Positions 41,155-49,940 of a stretch of DNA of 52,852 bases are shown here, piece by piece. Within the stretch, counting starts at the first letter, position 1. Each line of letters opens with the position of its first letter. The DNA comes from JBOGEB01 sp050743125 (GTDB lineage: Bacteria > Actinomycetota > Nitriliruptoria > Euzebyales > Egibacteraceae): NCBI GenBank assembly GCA_050743125.1, contig JBOGEB010000009.1:1-52852 (forward strand). The letters are read 5' to 3'. Both the position numbers and the translations under genes were made by a program. The notes below the pieces were generated by a model. That model was not told the DNA's origin. It saw only the letters and a list, made by a program, of their open reading frames with translations, and did not search any database.

Positions 41155-44100
41155 CCGCGCTCGCCCCGCCCCCGCCACGGCTCAACCCGTATGTCGGTCC
41201 GCGCCCTTTCGAGCCTGGCGAGCGGCTCTACGGGCGAGACCGCGAGGTCGCCAGGCTGCGCGACCTGCTGATCGCCGAACGCATCGTGTTGCTGTATTCG
41301 CCCTCGGGGGCAGGAAAGACCTCGCTGATCAGGGCAGGCCTGGTGCCCGAGCTCAAACGCGAGGGATTTCGGGTCCGCCCGGAGATCCGTGTCGCAACAG
41401 CGGCTCCGGTTGACGGTTTGCGCCGCTCTTGGAACCGCTACCTGATGAATACGTTGCTCTGCCTGGAGCAGGACCTGCCGGCAGGACGCCAGCGCGGCCT
41501 TGACGAGCTGGCCGACATGGGGCTGGCCGACTACCTCGATCAGCGTGACGGCGAGCACGAAGCCGAGGTGCTGATCTTCGACCAGTTCGAAGAGCTGCTC
41601 ACTGCCGACGTGACCGACCAGGACGCCAAATCGGCCTTTCTCGCTGAACTCGGGACCGCGCTGCGGGATCGCCGCCGCTGGGCGCTGTTTGCGATGCGCG
41701 AGGACTGCGTGGCGGGGCTCGACCCCTACCTTCGGTTGCTGCCGACCCGCCTGCGCACGACGTTCCGCCTCGACCTGCTCGGTGAGGCTGCGGCGCGGGT
41801 GGCGATACAGGGTCCGGCACGCGAAGCCGGCATCGACTTCTCCGACGCCGCCGCCCGGAAGCTCGTGGACAGCCTGCGCCGCGTGCGCGTGCGACGACCC
41901 GGGGGATCGGTCGAGGCTCTGGGCGCCTACGTCGAACCAGTCCAGCTGCAGGTGGTCTGCGCGCGGTTGTGGGAGCGGTTGTCGGAGCGGCCAGGCATCG
42001 ACGCGCTGCGCGTCACCGAGTCGGACGTCCAGGAGGTTGGCGACGTCGAAAGCGCGCTGGCCAGCTACTACGCCGACAAGGTGGGGGCCATAGCGACCGA
42101 AACCGGAGCGGACGAACGCGCAATCCGTACCTGGTTCGACCGCGCGCTCATCACTGAGCAGGGCCTGCGGACCCAAGTCCCCGCCGGTCCCTTGGACGGC
42201 GCGCCCGAGGACGAGCGCGTCCTGGGACTGCTCGAGGATGCCCATCTCGTGCGGACGGATACCCGAGGTGGCGCGCAATGGTTCGAGCTGGCGCACGACC
42301 GCCTGATCGAGCCGGTCCGTACGAGCAACAGGGAGTGGTTTGACGCCCACCTGCAGCCGTTCCAGCGTCAGGCGCCGCTGTGGCAAGCCGAGTACCAGCC
42401 CGACCGCCTGCTGCTTCCGGGGGACGCGCTCGCCGAGGCGGACCGCTGGGTCGAGGAGCACCCCGGCCGGGTCAAACCGGTCGAGCGTGAGCTCCTGGCC
42501 GCCTCCCGCCGTGCTCATGACGAACGGCAGCGCGCACAGCGGCAGGCGCGGCGCAGCCAGCGGCTCCGGATCGTCACGTCGGTCGTGATCGTGGTCCTGC
42601 TGATCGTCTCCGTAGTGGCGTTGTATAAGACCCGTGAGGCCAACTCCCGCGTGCTTGCTGGGCAGGCCATGAGCCTGCTCGAGGCGGATCCCGCGGTCGC
42701 CCTGGACAAGGCACTGGCCGCTATGCGTTGGCCGTCCACGCCGCAGGCCCAGGCAGTCCTGACGAGGTCGCTCGCCCAAGCGCACGTGAGGGCGATCCTG
42801 AGCGGACACACCGGCTCGGTGGGCAGCGCCGATTTCAGCTCGGACGGCCGCCTGGTGGTGACGGTAGGCGACGATCGCACCGCTCGAGTGTGGAACGCCA
42901 CGACCGGTACGCAACTCCCCGTGCTCGGCGCTCAGGTCCTGACGGCGAAGCTCAGCCCGGACGGATCCCAGGTGGTGACGGCGAGCTCGGACAAGACCGC
43001 CCGGGTGTGGGATGTCGAGACGGGCCGTGAGCAGACCGTGCTGAAGGGCCATGAGGGCGCTGTGTGGAGTGCGCAATGGAGCCGTGACGGATCCCGGATC
43101 GTGACGGCGAGTTCTGACCAGACCGCCCGGGTGTGGGATGTCGAGACGGGCCGTGAGCAGATCGTGCTGAAGGGCCATGAGGGCGCTGTGTGGAGTGCGC
43201 AATGGAGCCGTGACGGATCCCGGATCGTGACGGCGAGCTCGGACAAAACCGTCCGAGTGTGGGACCCGAACACGGGTGCCAAGCTCGCGGACCCTCTCGT
43301 CGAGCCCGAGGCTGAAAGGATCTCTGCGGCGACCTTCAATCCGGACGGAACGCACGTCATCGCGGCAGAAGAGAGCGTAACCGCCCCGGGAGAAGGTGCT
43401 GCGTATCTCTGGGAGTGGGGCGCCAATCAGACAGCGGTCCGGCTCTCAGGCGGCAAGCCGGAGTTCAGCCCCGACGGACGCAACGTCCTCACAGTGGACA
43501 AGCAGACGGTGCGCGTGTGGGACGCGCACACAGGGAAGAGCGTCTTCGAGCTGAAGGGTCACGAGAAGCCGGTCACCGTGGCACGGTTCAGCTTGGACAG
43601 TGCCCATATCGTCAGCGGCAGCAAGGACGACACCGCCCGTATCTGGGACGTGGCTACCGCTGCGACGCTCGTGGAGCTCCGTGGCCATCAAGACGAGGTC
43701 ACCGACGCGGCGTTCAGCCCCAATCAGCCCGACCCCGCCCGGCTCACCGTGGTGACCGCCAGCAAGGATGGCACCGCCCGGGTTTGGAATCCCTCTATCG
43801 GGCAAGTGCTGGGCGGGTACACGGCCAAGGTGAACCGCGTGAGCTTCAGCGCCGACGGGACGCTGGTGGTCGGCGCCGGCGCGGATGGCGTCGCCCGGGT
43901 ATGGGACGCCAAAACTGGTATGCAGCTCACCGAGGTCCGCGCCGACTCGCAACGGCTTGAGAGCGCAGCCTTCAGCCGTGACGGTAGACACATTGTCACC
44001 GGCGGGGCTGACGGCATGGTCCGCATTTGGCAGTGGCGCGAGAAGAATGAGCCGGTGGCGACCAGCGTGCCACTTGGTGGGAAGGTCAGCGCCGTGGCGT

Positions 44101-44750
44101 TTGATCCTCTTGGCAAGTTCGTCGTCATCGCCGGGACAAACGAGAACGCTTACCTCTGGGAATGGGCTGGCAAGTCGCTGCGACCCCTACGCGGGCATCG
44201 CGATCGCGTCACCGACGCGGCGTTTAGCCCGGACGGCGCGCGGCTTGTCACTGCCAGCCTGGACCAGACCGCACGTGTGTGGGATGCGGCGACGGCAAAG
44301 GAGTTGCATCGGCTCGGCGGTCACCGCCAACCGGTTTATAGCGCGGACTTCAGCCCAGACGGACGGTTCATCGTGACCGCAAGCGGCGATAGGACGGCAC
44401 GAGTCTGGGAGGCGGCGACCGGCCATGAGTTGTGGCCGCTGAAGGGTCATAAGAACGTGCTCAGGGATGCCGCATTCAGCCGAGACGGGAGCTACATCGT
44501 GACCGGAGCCGACGACGGCATGATCGGATTGTGGAAAACGAGCACGGGCGACCAGCTCGCGCTGCTGCAGATGCCCAGCGCCTCGGTCAACTCGGTCCAG
44601 TTCAGCCCAGGTGGCCGGTTTATCCTCATCACCGGTCAGGACCAGGTGGCCCGGATTTACGACTGCGAGATTTGCGCGCCTTTGGGCGATCTGCGCAAGG
44701 TCGCTGAGGAGCGGCAACGGTATGTGACAGGGCGATACCCTGCCCTGTAG
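41151..44750 (+). CDS. nSTAND-type NTPase with membrane helix and WD40 propeller
   Basis: About 1199 residues from ATG 41151. The N-terminus LNPYVGPRPFEPGERLYGRD is typical of nSTAND1 NTPases; Walker A is YSPSGAGKTSLI (Lys56) and Walker B EVLIFDQFEELL (Asp144). A helical STAND region follows to about 460. One membrane helix (RIVTSVVIVVLLIVSVVALY) lies near 471. From about 540 to the end there are a dozen or more WD40 units (typical TARVWDVETGREQ), probably two propellers. Two neighbouring units are almost identical. The propeller should sense a ligand and the NTPase oligomerise to activate the upstream proteases. Confidence 0.85.
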   Translation: MTALAPPPPRLNPYVGPRPFEPGERLYGRDREVARLRDLLIAERIVLLYSPSGAGKTSLIRAGLVPELKREGFRVRPEIRVATAAPVDGLRRSWNRYLMNTLLCLEQDLPAGRQRGLDELADMGLADYLDQRDGEHEAEVLIFDQFEELLTADVTDQDAKSAFLAELGTALRDRRRWALFAMREDCVAGLDPYLRLLPTRLRTTFRLDLLGEAAARVAIQGPAREAGIDFSDAAARKLVDSLRRVRVRRPGGSVEALGAYVEPVQLQVVCARLWERLSERPGIDALRVTESDVQEVGDVESALASYYADKVGAIATETGADERAIRTWFDRALITEQGLRTQVPAGPLDGAPEDERVLGLLEDAHLVRTDTRGGAQWFELAHDRLIEPVRTSNREWFDAHLQPFQRQAPLWQAEYQPDRLLLPGDALAEADRWVEEHPGRVKPVERELLAASRRAHDERQRAQRQARRSQRLRIVTSVVIVVLLIVSVVALYKTREANSRVLAGQAMSLLEADPAVALDKALAAMRWPSTPQAQAVLTRSLAQAHVRAILSGHTGSVGSADFSSDGRLVVTVGDDRTARVWNATTGTQLPVLGAQVLTAKLSPDGSQVVTASSDKTARVWDVETGREQTVLKGHEGAVWSAQWSRDGSRIVTASSDQTARVWDVETGREQIVLKGHEGAVWSAQWSRDGSRIVTASSDKTVRVWDPNTGAKLADPLVEPEAERISAATFNPDGTHVIAAEESVTAPGEGAAYLWEWGANQTAVRLSGGKPEFSPDGRNVLTVDKQTVRVWDAHTGKSVFELKGHEKPVTVARFSLDSAHIVSGSKDDTARIWDVATAATLVELRGHQDEVTDAAFSPNQPDPARLTVVTASKDGTARVWNPSIGQVLGGYTAKVNRVSFSADGTLVVGAGADGVARVWDAKTGMQLTEVRADSQRLESAAFSRDGRHIVTGGADGMVRIWQWREKNEPVATSVPLGGKVSAVAFDPLGKFVVIAGTNENAYLWEWAGKSLRPLRGHRDRVTDAAFSPDGARLVTASLDQTARVWDAATAKELHRLGGHRQPVYSADFSPDGRFIVTASGDRTARVWEAATGHELWPLKGHKNVLRDAAFSRDGSYIVTGADDGMIGLWKTSTGDQLALLQMPSASVNSVQFSPGGRFILITGQDQVARIYDCEICAPLGDLRKVAEERQRYVTGRYPAL
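43005..43256 (+). repeat. Near-identical 126-bp WD40 repeat pair
   Basis: Units 43005-43130 and 43131-43256 each encode one 42-residue WD40 blade. Over the first 100 bases they differ by only one substitution (ACC against ATC after GAGCAG); the ends differ more. This marks a recent in-frame duplication or gene conversion. Confidence 0.9.
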
Positions 44751-44875
44751 TTCTGAGCGCACGATAATCGCCGGAGAGTAACACTCTTCATCAGGCAGGT
44801 GCGCCTGTCGACGGCTGTGCGCGGGTTACCCAGTGTCCGGTAGGGCTAGTGAGCGAGACCGATACCCTCCCACCG

Positions 44876-45064
44876 TCACACCACGAACCTCCCGTCGAAG
44901 GTGCCGCCACTGCACGCCCTGGACCCATTCGCGTCCGTAAAAACTACGCCGCCGCCCTGTATGCAGTCGTCCGCGGTGACAGGAGGGTCGGCGTAGGCTG
45001 GCGGTGTCAGGGTCATGAGGGTCATGAGGGTGGCGGCGATGACGAGCGCGCGGTTGCTGCTCAT
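44876..45064 (-). CDS. Small secreted protein, 62 aa
   Basis: A clear signal peptide (MSSNRALVIAATLMTLMTLT then PPAYA) precedes a mature part of about 37 residues with two cysteines (DDCIQGGGVVFTDANGSRAC) and a glycine-rich end. AAGGGAA stands at a suitable distance before ATG 45064. Similar short secreted proteins with a C-x-GGG pattern occur in actinomycetes, without known function. The cysteines may form one disulfide. It is transcribed toward the STAND operon. Confidence 0.7.
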   Translation of the reverse strand: MSSNRALVIAATLMTLMTLTPPAYADPPVTADDCIQGGGVVFTDANGSRACSGGTFDGRFVV

Positions 45065-45315
45065 GGTGTTCCCTTTTTGTGTTGTGTTGCCAAGCCCTGG
45101 CGTGTGCTTATAACATCATAAAACTTGAACGGTCACTGTTCAGCACCATTCTAGGCTGACAGGGCCTGCCGCGTGGTGCGGGCTGGCGATTGGTCGTACC
45201 ACAGCAAAACTTTGCGTAGCGTCCCTTTTACGCTAATATGGGCTGGCTGCCAGCTTTCACCTTGTCGAGAGCAGCCTAAATATATTCTGTCGCCCTGTTT
45301 TCCCCTCTGTCAAGA

Positions 45316-46043
45316 ATCTCTGCGGCGACCCTCGGTCCGGACGGAGCGCACGTAATCGCCGCCGAAGAAGGCGTAATCACTGCGGGAGCAGATGCTGCGT
45401 ATCTATGGGGTGGGGCGCCCATCAGCCGCCGGTCCGGCTCACCGTGGTGACCGCGAGCAAGGATGGCACCACTCGGGTTTGGAGCCCCTCATCGGCCAAG
45501 TGTTGGCGGATACACGGCCAAGTCGAACCGCGTGAGCTTCAGTGCCGACGGGACACTGGTAGTCGGCGCCGGCGCTGACGGCGTCGCCGGTATAGCGCTC
45601 CAAGACTGGTGAGCAGCTCACGGAGTTCCGCGCCGACTCGCAACGGCTTGACGGCGCAGCCTTCAGCCGTGACGGCCGGTACATCGTCACCGGCGGGCTG
45701 ACGGCGTGGTCCGCATTTGGGCCCGAATTGCCGCCGCTGAAGGGTCACAAGAGCCGGCGAAAGGATGCCGCATTTCAGCCGCGATGGGAACTCCATTGTG
45801 ACCGGGGCCGACGATGGCACGATCGGATTGTAGAAAGCGAGCACGGGCGACCAGCTCGCGCTGCTGCAGATGCCCAGCGCTTCGGGCACCTCCGTGCAGC
45901 TCAGCCCAGGCGGCGGGGTTATCCTCATTGCCGGTCAGGATTACGTCTTCCGAATGTGTGACTGTGAGATCTGTGCCCCCATCACCGATCTCCGGAAGCT
46001 CGCCAACGGGCGGCTGCGCTACGTGGCAGCCCCGCAGCCCTGA
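45316..46043 (+). pseudogene. Decayed partial copy of the WD40 gene
   Basis: Three blocks match the C-terminal part of the STAND gene in order: 45316-45430 resembles 43319-43435, 45430-45725 resembles 43738-44035, and 45735-45985 resembles 44435-44690, with the parts between deleted. Frameshifts and a stop (TAG at 45831-45833) interrupt every frame. The end diverges but keeps GATCTCCGGAAGCTCGCC, matching the original's final helix, and stops at 46041-46043. It is the remnant of a second STAND-WD40 gene, not a functional protein. Confidence 0.85.
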
Positions 46044-46191
46044 GCACACCAACGTCTACCAGCTGGTGAAAGGAGCATGCAGTGACGAAGATTTTTGCTC
46101 CTTACGTGCCGTGCTCGCATGACCATTCTCGTTGCAGTAGGCGGGGGGTACAGGAGCAGCTCGGGGGCAGCCAGGTTGTGGGTCTGGTCAG

Positions 46192-46403
46192 GTTCGCTTG
46201 TACGAAGGTGCCGGCGAGCACGAACTGGGTCGGCAATGATGCCAACGAGCTCGGTATTCAACACCCCCTCTAGTGCGGGCCGGTTGTTTAGTGAGCCAAA
46301 CGCTGGTGGTTTTCACCTGTGTGTGAGCCCGAGTACGGGGATCGGCGACCTGGGCCTCGTGGGACTGAACGACACCATCTCGTCGATCGCGCCCGGTTGT
46401 TGA
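46192..46403 (+). pseudogene. Remnant resembling an I36/crystallin-like secreted gene
   Basis: One frame gives NWVGNDANELG and the next NAGGFHLCVSPSTG and VGLNDTISSI. In order these resemble beta/gamma-crystallin-type domains of actinomycete peptidase-inhibitor I36 proteins, where NDxxSS closes the fold. A frameshift near 46250 separates them, and no intact start or signal peptide is seen. The identification is tentative. Confidence 0.4.
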
Positions 46404-46457
46404 CGTCCTCAGTTCTTCCCTTTTCTTGTGACCAACTGGGAAGGGCTCAGTGAGGGG

Positions 46458-47279
46458 TCAGCGGCGCAGGAGCGCTTCTTGCATCGGAGTTCCACCGGCC
46501 TGCGCGGCATCCCGCTGTTGGGGAAACGCGAGGATGAGGTGGAGATCGCCGAACTCGTGCCAGCGGTAGCCCGTTCGGATGGCCGTCTCGTAGCTGCGGA
46601 CGAGGAGGTCGCGGCCGGAGCCGGGGTGGGCGCGGCCGGCCTCGTCGGCGAGGGTCTCCAGGGCGCGGGCGACGGTCGTGCCGACCGCGATCGCCCGCCG
46701 GCCGGCACCGCGGGTGGCGTTCACCCGGTTGACCGTTGCGAGCGGCACCCGGTAGGGCTCGGGGTACGGGAGCGTCCAGGCGTGGGCCGCGTAGCCGTAG
46801 CGGATCGGCCGGCCGTGGGCGGCGAGGTAGCCGAGCGGCCCGCCCGGAAGGCGGACCGCCGCGTACCAGAGCCGTGGGAACGCTTGCTGATTCTCGGCGG
46901 GATACGGTACGAACAGGTCCACCGCGCCCCCGGCGGGCAGCGTGAGGCGCTGGCCTGGTGCGCCCTCGAAGAACGGCAGGCTGCCCGCCCCAGACGGCAC
47001 GCGCAGCTCGACGAGCCACAGCCCGCCCGGCAGCTGGGTGCCCAGGTGGACGAGCAGCGCTCCGCCGTTGGCTGGGACGGCGGCCGGGAGTGTCGCCGAG
47101 GTGTTCACGACGAGCGGGTCGCCGGGGTCAAGAAAGCCGGGCAGGTCCTGGAGCGATCCGTCGAGCAGCGCGGATCGGGACGCCACGAGCAGCCGGACCT
47201 CGTCGCGGGCGAGGCCCCGGGCCTCGGGCGGCTCGGTGGCCTCCAGCACCTCGGGCAGGACGAAGTCAAGCGCGGCCAC
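46458..47279 (-). CDS. QueA-like SAM:tRNA ribosyltransferase-isomerase, internally shortened
   Basis: QueA builds the queuosine precursor on tRNA from SAM. The 273-residue protein has family segments PEARGLARDEVRLLVA, DPLVVNTSATLPAAV, HGRPIRYGY, RVPLATVNRVNATRG, AIAVGTTVARALET and GYRWHEFGDLHLIL. Relatives are about 350 residues. Two parts seem missing: between RYGY and YPEPYRVP, and between GRDLLV and RSYETAIRTG, each about 35-60 residues and including the usual substrate-binding core. The frame is kept. It could be dead, or the deletions could be assembly collapse. GTG 47279 is the probable start. Confidence 0.7.
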   Translation of the reverse strand: MAALDFVLPEVLEATEPPEARGLARDEVRLLVASRSALLDGSLQDLPGFLDPGDPLVVNTSATLPAAVPANGGALLVHLGTQLPGGLWLVELRVPSGAGSLPFFEGAPGQRLTLPAGGAVDLFVPYPAENQQAFPRLWYAAVRLPGGPLGYLAAHGRPIRYGYAAHAWTLPYPEPYRVPLATVNRVNATRGAGRRAIAVGTTVARALETLADEAGRAHPGSGRDLLVRSYETAIRTGYRWHEFGDLHLILAFPQQRDAAQAGGTPMQEALLRR

Positions 47280-47289
47280 GCTGATGGGA

Positions 47290-47341
47290 GATCCACCGCC
47301 GTCCGGCTCATGGCAGATCCACCGCCGTCCGGCTCATGGCA
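47290..47341. repeat. Two tandem 26-bp direct repeats
   Basis: GATCCACCGCCGTCCGGCTC plus ATGGCA is present twice in a row (47290-47315 and 47316-47341), just upstream of the QueA-like gene on the minus strand. The inner part CACCGCCGTCCGGCTCATG recurs at 48914-48932, between the ABC permease and ATPase genes. Confidence 0.85.
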
Positions 47342-48033
47342 GGGCCGCAGGCGTGAGGGCGCGGGCCTCGTACCGGCCGCTCGGCAGGTCACCGTCGATC
47401 AGCCGGAGCAGCCCGGAGACGCCCGCCTCGGGCGGCGGGCGGTCGGAGACGTCCTCGCCGGGAAACGCGTCGGCCTGCATCTGCGTGCTCATGTCGCCGG
47501 GGTCGACGCGGTGGACGCGAAGGTCCCCCCGCTCGGCCGCGAGCACGGCCCGTGACCTGCTCCAGCGCCGCCTTCGACGACCCGTACCCGCCCCAGCCCG
47601 GGTAGGCCTCGACGGCGGCGTCAGACGTGACCGCGAGGATTCGCCCGCCGGGCCGCAGGATCGGCAGCACGAGCTGCGTGAGCCGCAGAGGTGCGAGCAC
47701 GTTCACCCGGTAGACCTGTCCCAGCGCCTCTACGGGGTACTCAGCGAGCGGCGGCAACGGCGTCGGCCCGAGCGCGCTCGCGTTGTGCACGAGCACGTCC
47801 AAGCCGCCGAGGTCGCGCGCTGCCGCGACGAGTGCCCGGCGATGGGCCTCGTCAGCGATATCGCCGGGCAGCGCCCGGACCGTCGTCTGAGCCGCAAGCT
47901 CGGCGGTCGCGGTAGCCAACGCGTCGGCTCCGCGAGCGTCGGGCACGAGCCCTCATCCCTCGGCCGCGAGCGCACGCGCCAGCGCGAGCCCAAGGCCGCG
48001 CGAGGCGTCGGTGACGGGCGCGATGCGACGCAT
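47334..48033 (-). pseudogene. Short-chain dehydrogenase, disrupted
   Basis: The NAD(P)-dependent SDR fold is recognisable: VTDASRGLGLALARALA at the start (TGxxxGxG with Gly changed to Asp), LDVLVHNASALG, and catalytic YGSSKAALEQV. Two lesions break it. An in-frame TGA lies at codon 27, where tryptophan would fit, and a frameshift near 47548 moves the C-terminal part (VHRVDPGDMSTQMQAD) to another frame. The 3' end overlaps the 26-bp repeats. It is a pseudogene unless both lesions are sequencing errors. Confidence 0.8.
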
Positions 48034-48113
48034 GCCCCGACGGTAGGAGCGGCCGGCTGGTCTGGCCTCTGGCCCAGGGCCGATCCTGGTCGGGACCTTG
48101 GTCCCTACGCCGC

Positions 48114-48905
48114 TCAATACCCGGGGCGGCTGAGGAGCCCACGTTGGCGGACGGCGCGCATGGCTGCGGACAGCGCCAGGGCGCCGACCGCGAGATAGAC
48201 GAGGTCGAGCAGGCCGGCGAACAGCAGGCGCCCCAGCTGCGCCTCACCTGTGGCGAACAGTGCCCGCAGCGCCTCGAACACGTGGGCGGCGGGCACCATC
48301 AGCGCCACGCTCTGGAGCCAGCCGGGGAGCACGTCGACCGGGTAGAACACCGCCGCGACCGGCTGCAGCAGCGCGGCTAGCGACCACGCGAGCACCTCGG
48401 CGTTCGACCCGAAGCGCAGGATCGCGGCGCGGATGACCAGGCCGAGCGCCCAGCCCATCCCGACCAGCACCAAGAGCGCCGGGAGGAGGATGGCGCCTGC
48501 GCGCAGCACGTTGAAGCCGAACGCGACCCGTGTGACGAGCACGAGGACGCTCGTCCCCACGAGCACCCGTGCCGTGGAGAACAGCATGCCGCCGAGCACG
48601 TACTCGACTGGTCGCAGCGGGGAGGCGTGCAGGTTCAGCACGTTGCGGTCCCACATGTCGATCATGTAGGTCATCACCAGCTCCTGCTGGCTGCGGAAGA
48701 GCACGTCCCACAGGACGACCGCGCCGAGCAGCACGCCCACGCCGCCGGGGATGCGCGCCCGAGTCGTGGCCAGGAACGTCGCGATGAAGCCCCACAGCAC
48801 GACCTCGATGAGCGGCCAGTAGAACAGCTCCATCATCCGGAAGGGGCTGCGGCGCATGATGAATGAGTGCTGCAGCACCACGGCGCGGATCCGTCGCCAG
48901 CTCAT
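48114..48905 (-). CDS. ABC-2 type transporter permease
   Basis: The 263-residue integral membrane protein has six hydrophobic segments, for example LFYWPLIEVVLWGFIATFLA and ILLPALLVLVGMGWALGLVI, and the motif PVAAVFYPVDVLPGWLQSVA, common in NodJ/DrrB-like ABC-2 exporters. It begins at 48905, 22 bp after the ATPase gene, and the two should form one exporter. The substrate is unknown; the adjacent two-component genes suggest regulated export of a drug, lipid or polysaccharide. Confidence 0.88.
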   Translation of the reverse strand: MSWRRIRAVVLQHSFIMRRSPFRMMELFYWPLIEVVLWGFIATFLATTRARIPGGVGVLLGAVVLWDVLFRSQQELVMTYMIDMWDRNVLNLHASPLRPVEYVLGGMLFSTARVLVGTSVLVLVTRVAFGFNVLRAGAILLPALLVLVGMGWALGLVIRAAILRFGSNAEVLAWSLAALLQPVAAVFYPVDVLPGWLQSVALMVPAAHVFEALRALFATGEAQLGRLLFAGLLDLVYLAVGALALSAAMRAVRQRGLLSRPGY

Positions 48906-48927
48906 GCTCGGTTCACCGCCGTCCGGC

Positions 48928-49665
48928 TCATGCCTGCCTCCCCTGCTTGGCGACCTGGAGGAAGACCTCTTCGAGGTCGTTGACCCCGAACTGGTCGCGC
49001 AGGTCGGCGACCGTGGCGTCGGCGAGCAGGCGGCCTTGGGACAGGAACAGCACCCGGTCCGCGAGCCGCTCGATCTCGGGCATGTTGTGGCTCGTGACGA
49101 GCACGCTCATGCCCTGCCGTGACGCGACGTCACGCAGCACCGTACGGACTCCGACGGCGTGCTCGGGGTCGAGGCTGGCGGTCGGCTCGTCGAGGAACAG
49201 CACCGCCGGGCGGTTCAGCAGCGACTTGGCCAGCGAGACCAGCGTCTGCTGCCCGCTCGACAGCGTCTGGCACAGGCGCCCGAGCAGATCACCGATCCCT
49301 ACCGTCTCCACGACCTCGGCGATCGTCGCCCGCGGCGCGTCGACCTCGTAGATCTCGGCGTAGACGCGCAGGACCTCACGCACCGACATCCGCCACGAGA
49401 AGTGGCAGTACGACGCCATGAAGTTCGTGCGTCGCAGGGCGGCGCTGCGCGCGCTGGTGACGTCATGGCCCAGCACACGGACCACCCCGGACGTCGGCGT
49501 GACGAGGCCCAGCAGGGCGTGGATGGTGGTGGTCTTGCCGGCCCCGTTCGGGCCGAGCAGGGCACAGACCTGGCCAGGTGGGACAGCAAACGTGACGCCG
49601 TCGAGGGCGCGATGACGCTTGAAGACCTTGACGAGGTCGACGACCTCGATTGCGGGAGAATGCAC
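48928..49665 (-). CDS. ABC transporter ATP-binding protein
   Basis: The 245-residue ATPase has Walker A LLGPNGAGKTTTIHALLG, the signature LSSGQQTLVSLAKSLL, Walker B AVLFLDEPTASLDPEH and the switch histidine in VLVTSHNMPEIERLA. It belongs to the drug/lipid exporter class that pairs with ABC-2 permeases. It is transcribed first, with the permease after it. The response regulator gene lies 275 bp upstream on the same strand. Confidence 0.92.
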   Translation of the reverse strand: MHSPAIEVVDLVKVFKRHRALDGVTFAVPPGQVCALLGPNGAGKTTTIHALLGLVTPTSGVVRVLGHDVTSARSAALRRTNFMASYCHFSWRMSVREVLRVYAEIYEVDAPRATIAEVVETVGIGDLLGRLCQTLSSGQQTLVSLAKSLLNRPAVLFLDEPTASLDPEHAVGVRTVLRDVASRQGMSVLVTSHNMPEIERLADRVLFLSQGRLLADATVADLRDQFGVNDLEEVFLQVAKQGRQA

Positions 49666-49940
49666 GGCAGAGAACCCTTCGCGGAAGGAGCGGGCGGACG
49701 CGAAAGCGGGTCTCTACCGTCGTGGTTGCACGGTTGCCACCGTACCGGGCCGTCGATGGCCGGGCAACGGCTCACCTGCAGGCTGTCGCAGCATCAGGGA
49801 CGCGTGCCCGTCGTCCGCCCGTCGTCCCGCTTGCAGGGTGCAGGTTTGGCCGGGTATTTCGGGCGGGCGGAGGCGTCCCCACCGCAGGCGGCGAGCGCCT
49901 CGGCGTCGTCGATCGGGCGGGGGGTTGGTGCGCGTGTTCA

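Noticed and set aside
41052..43355. Open frame of 767 codons on the minus strand, opposite the STAND gene
   Set aside because: It lies fully antisense to a gene with clear NTPase and WD40 motifs. Its product is rich in Arg, His and Pro without any domain, and the length follows from high GC content and repeats.
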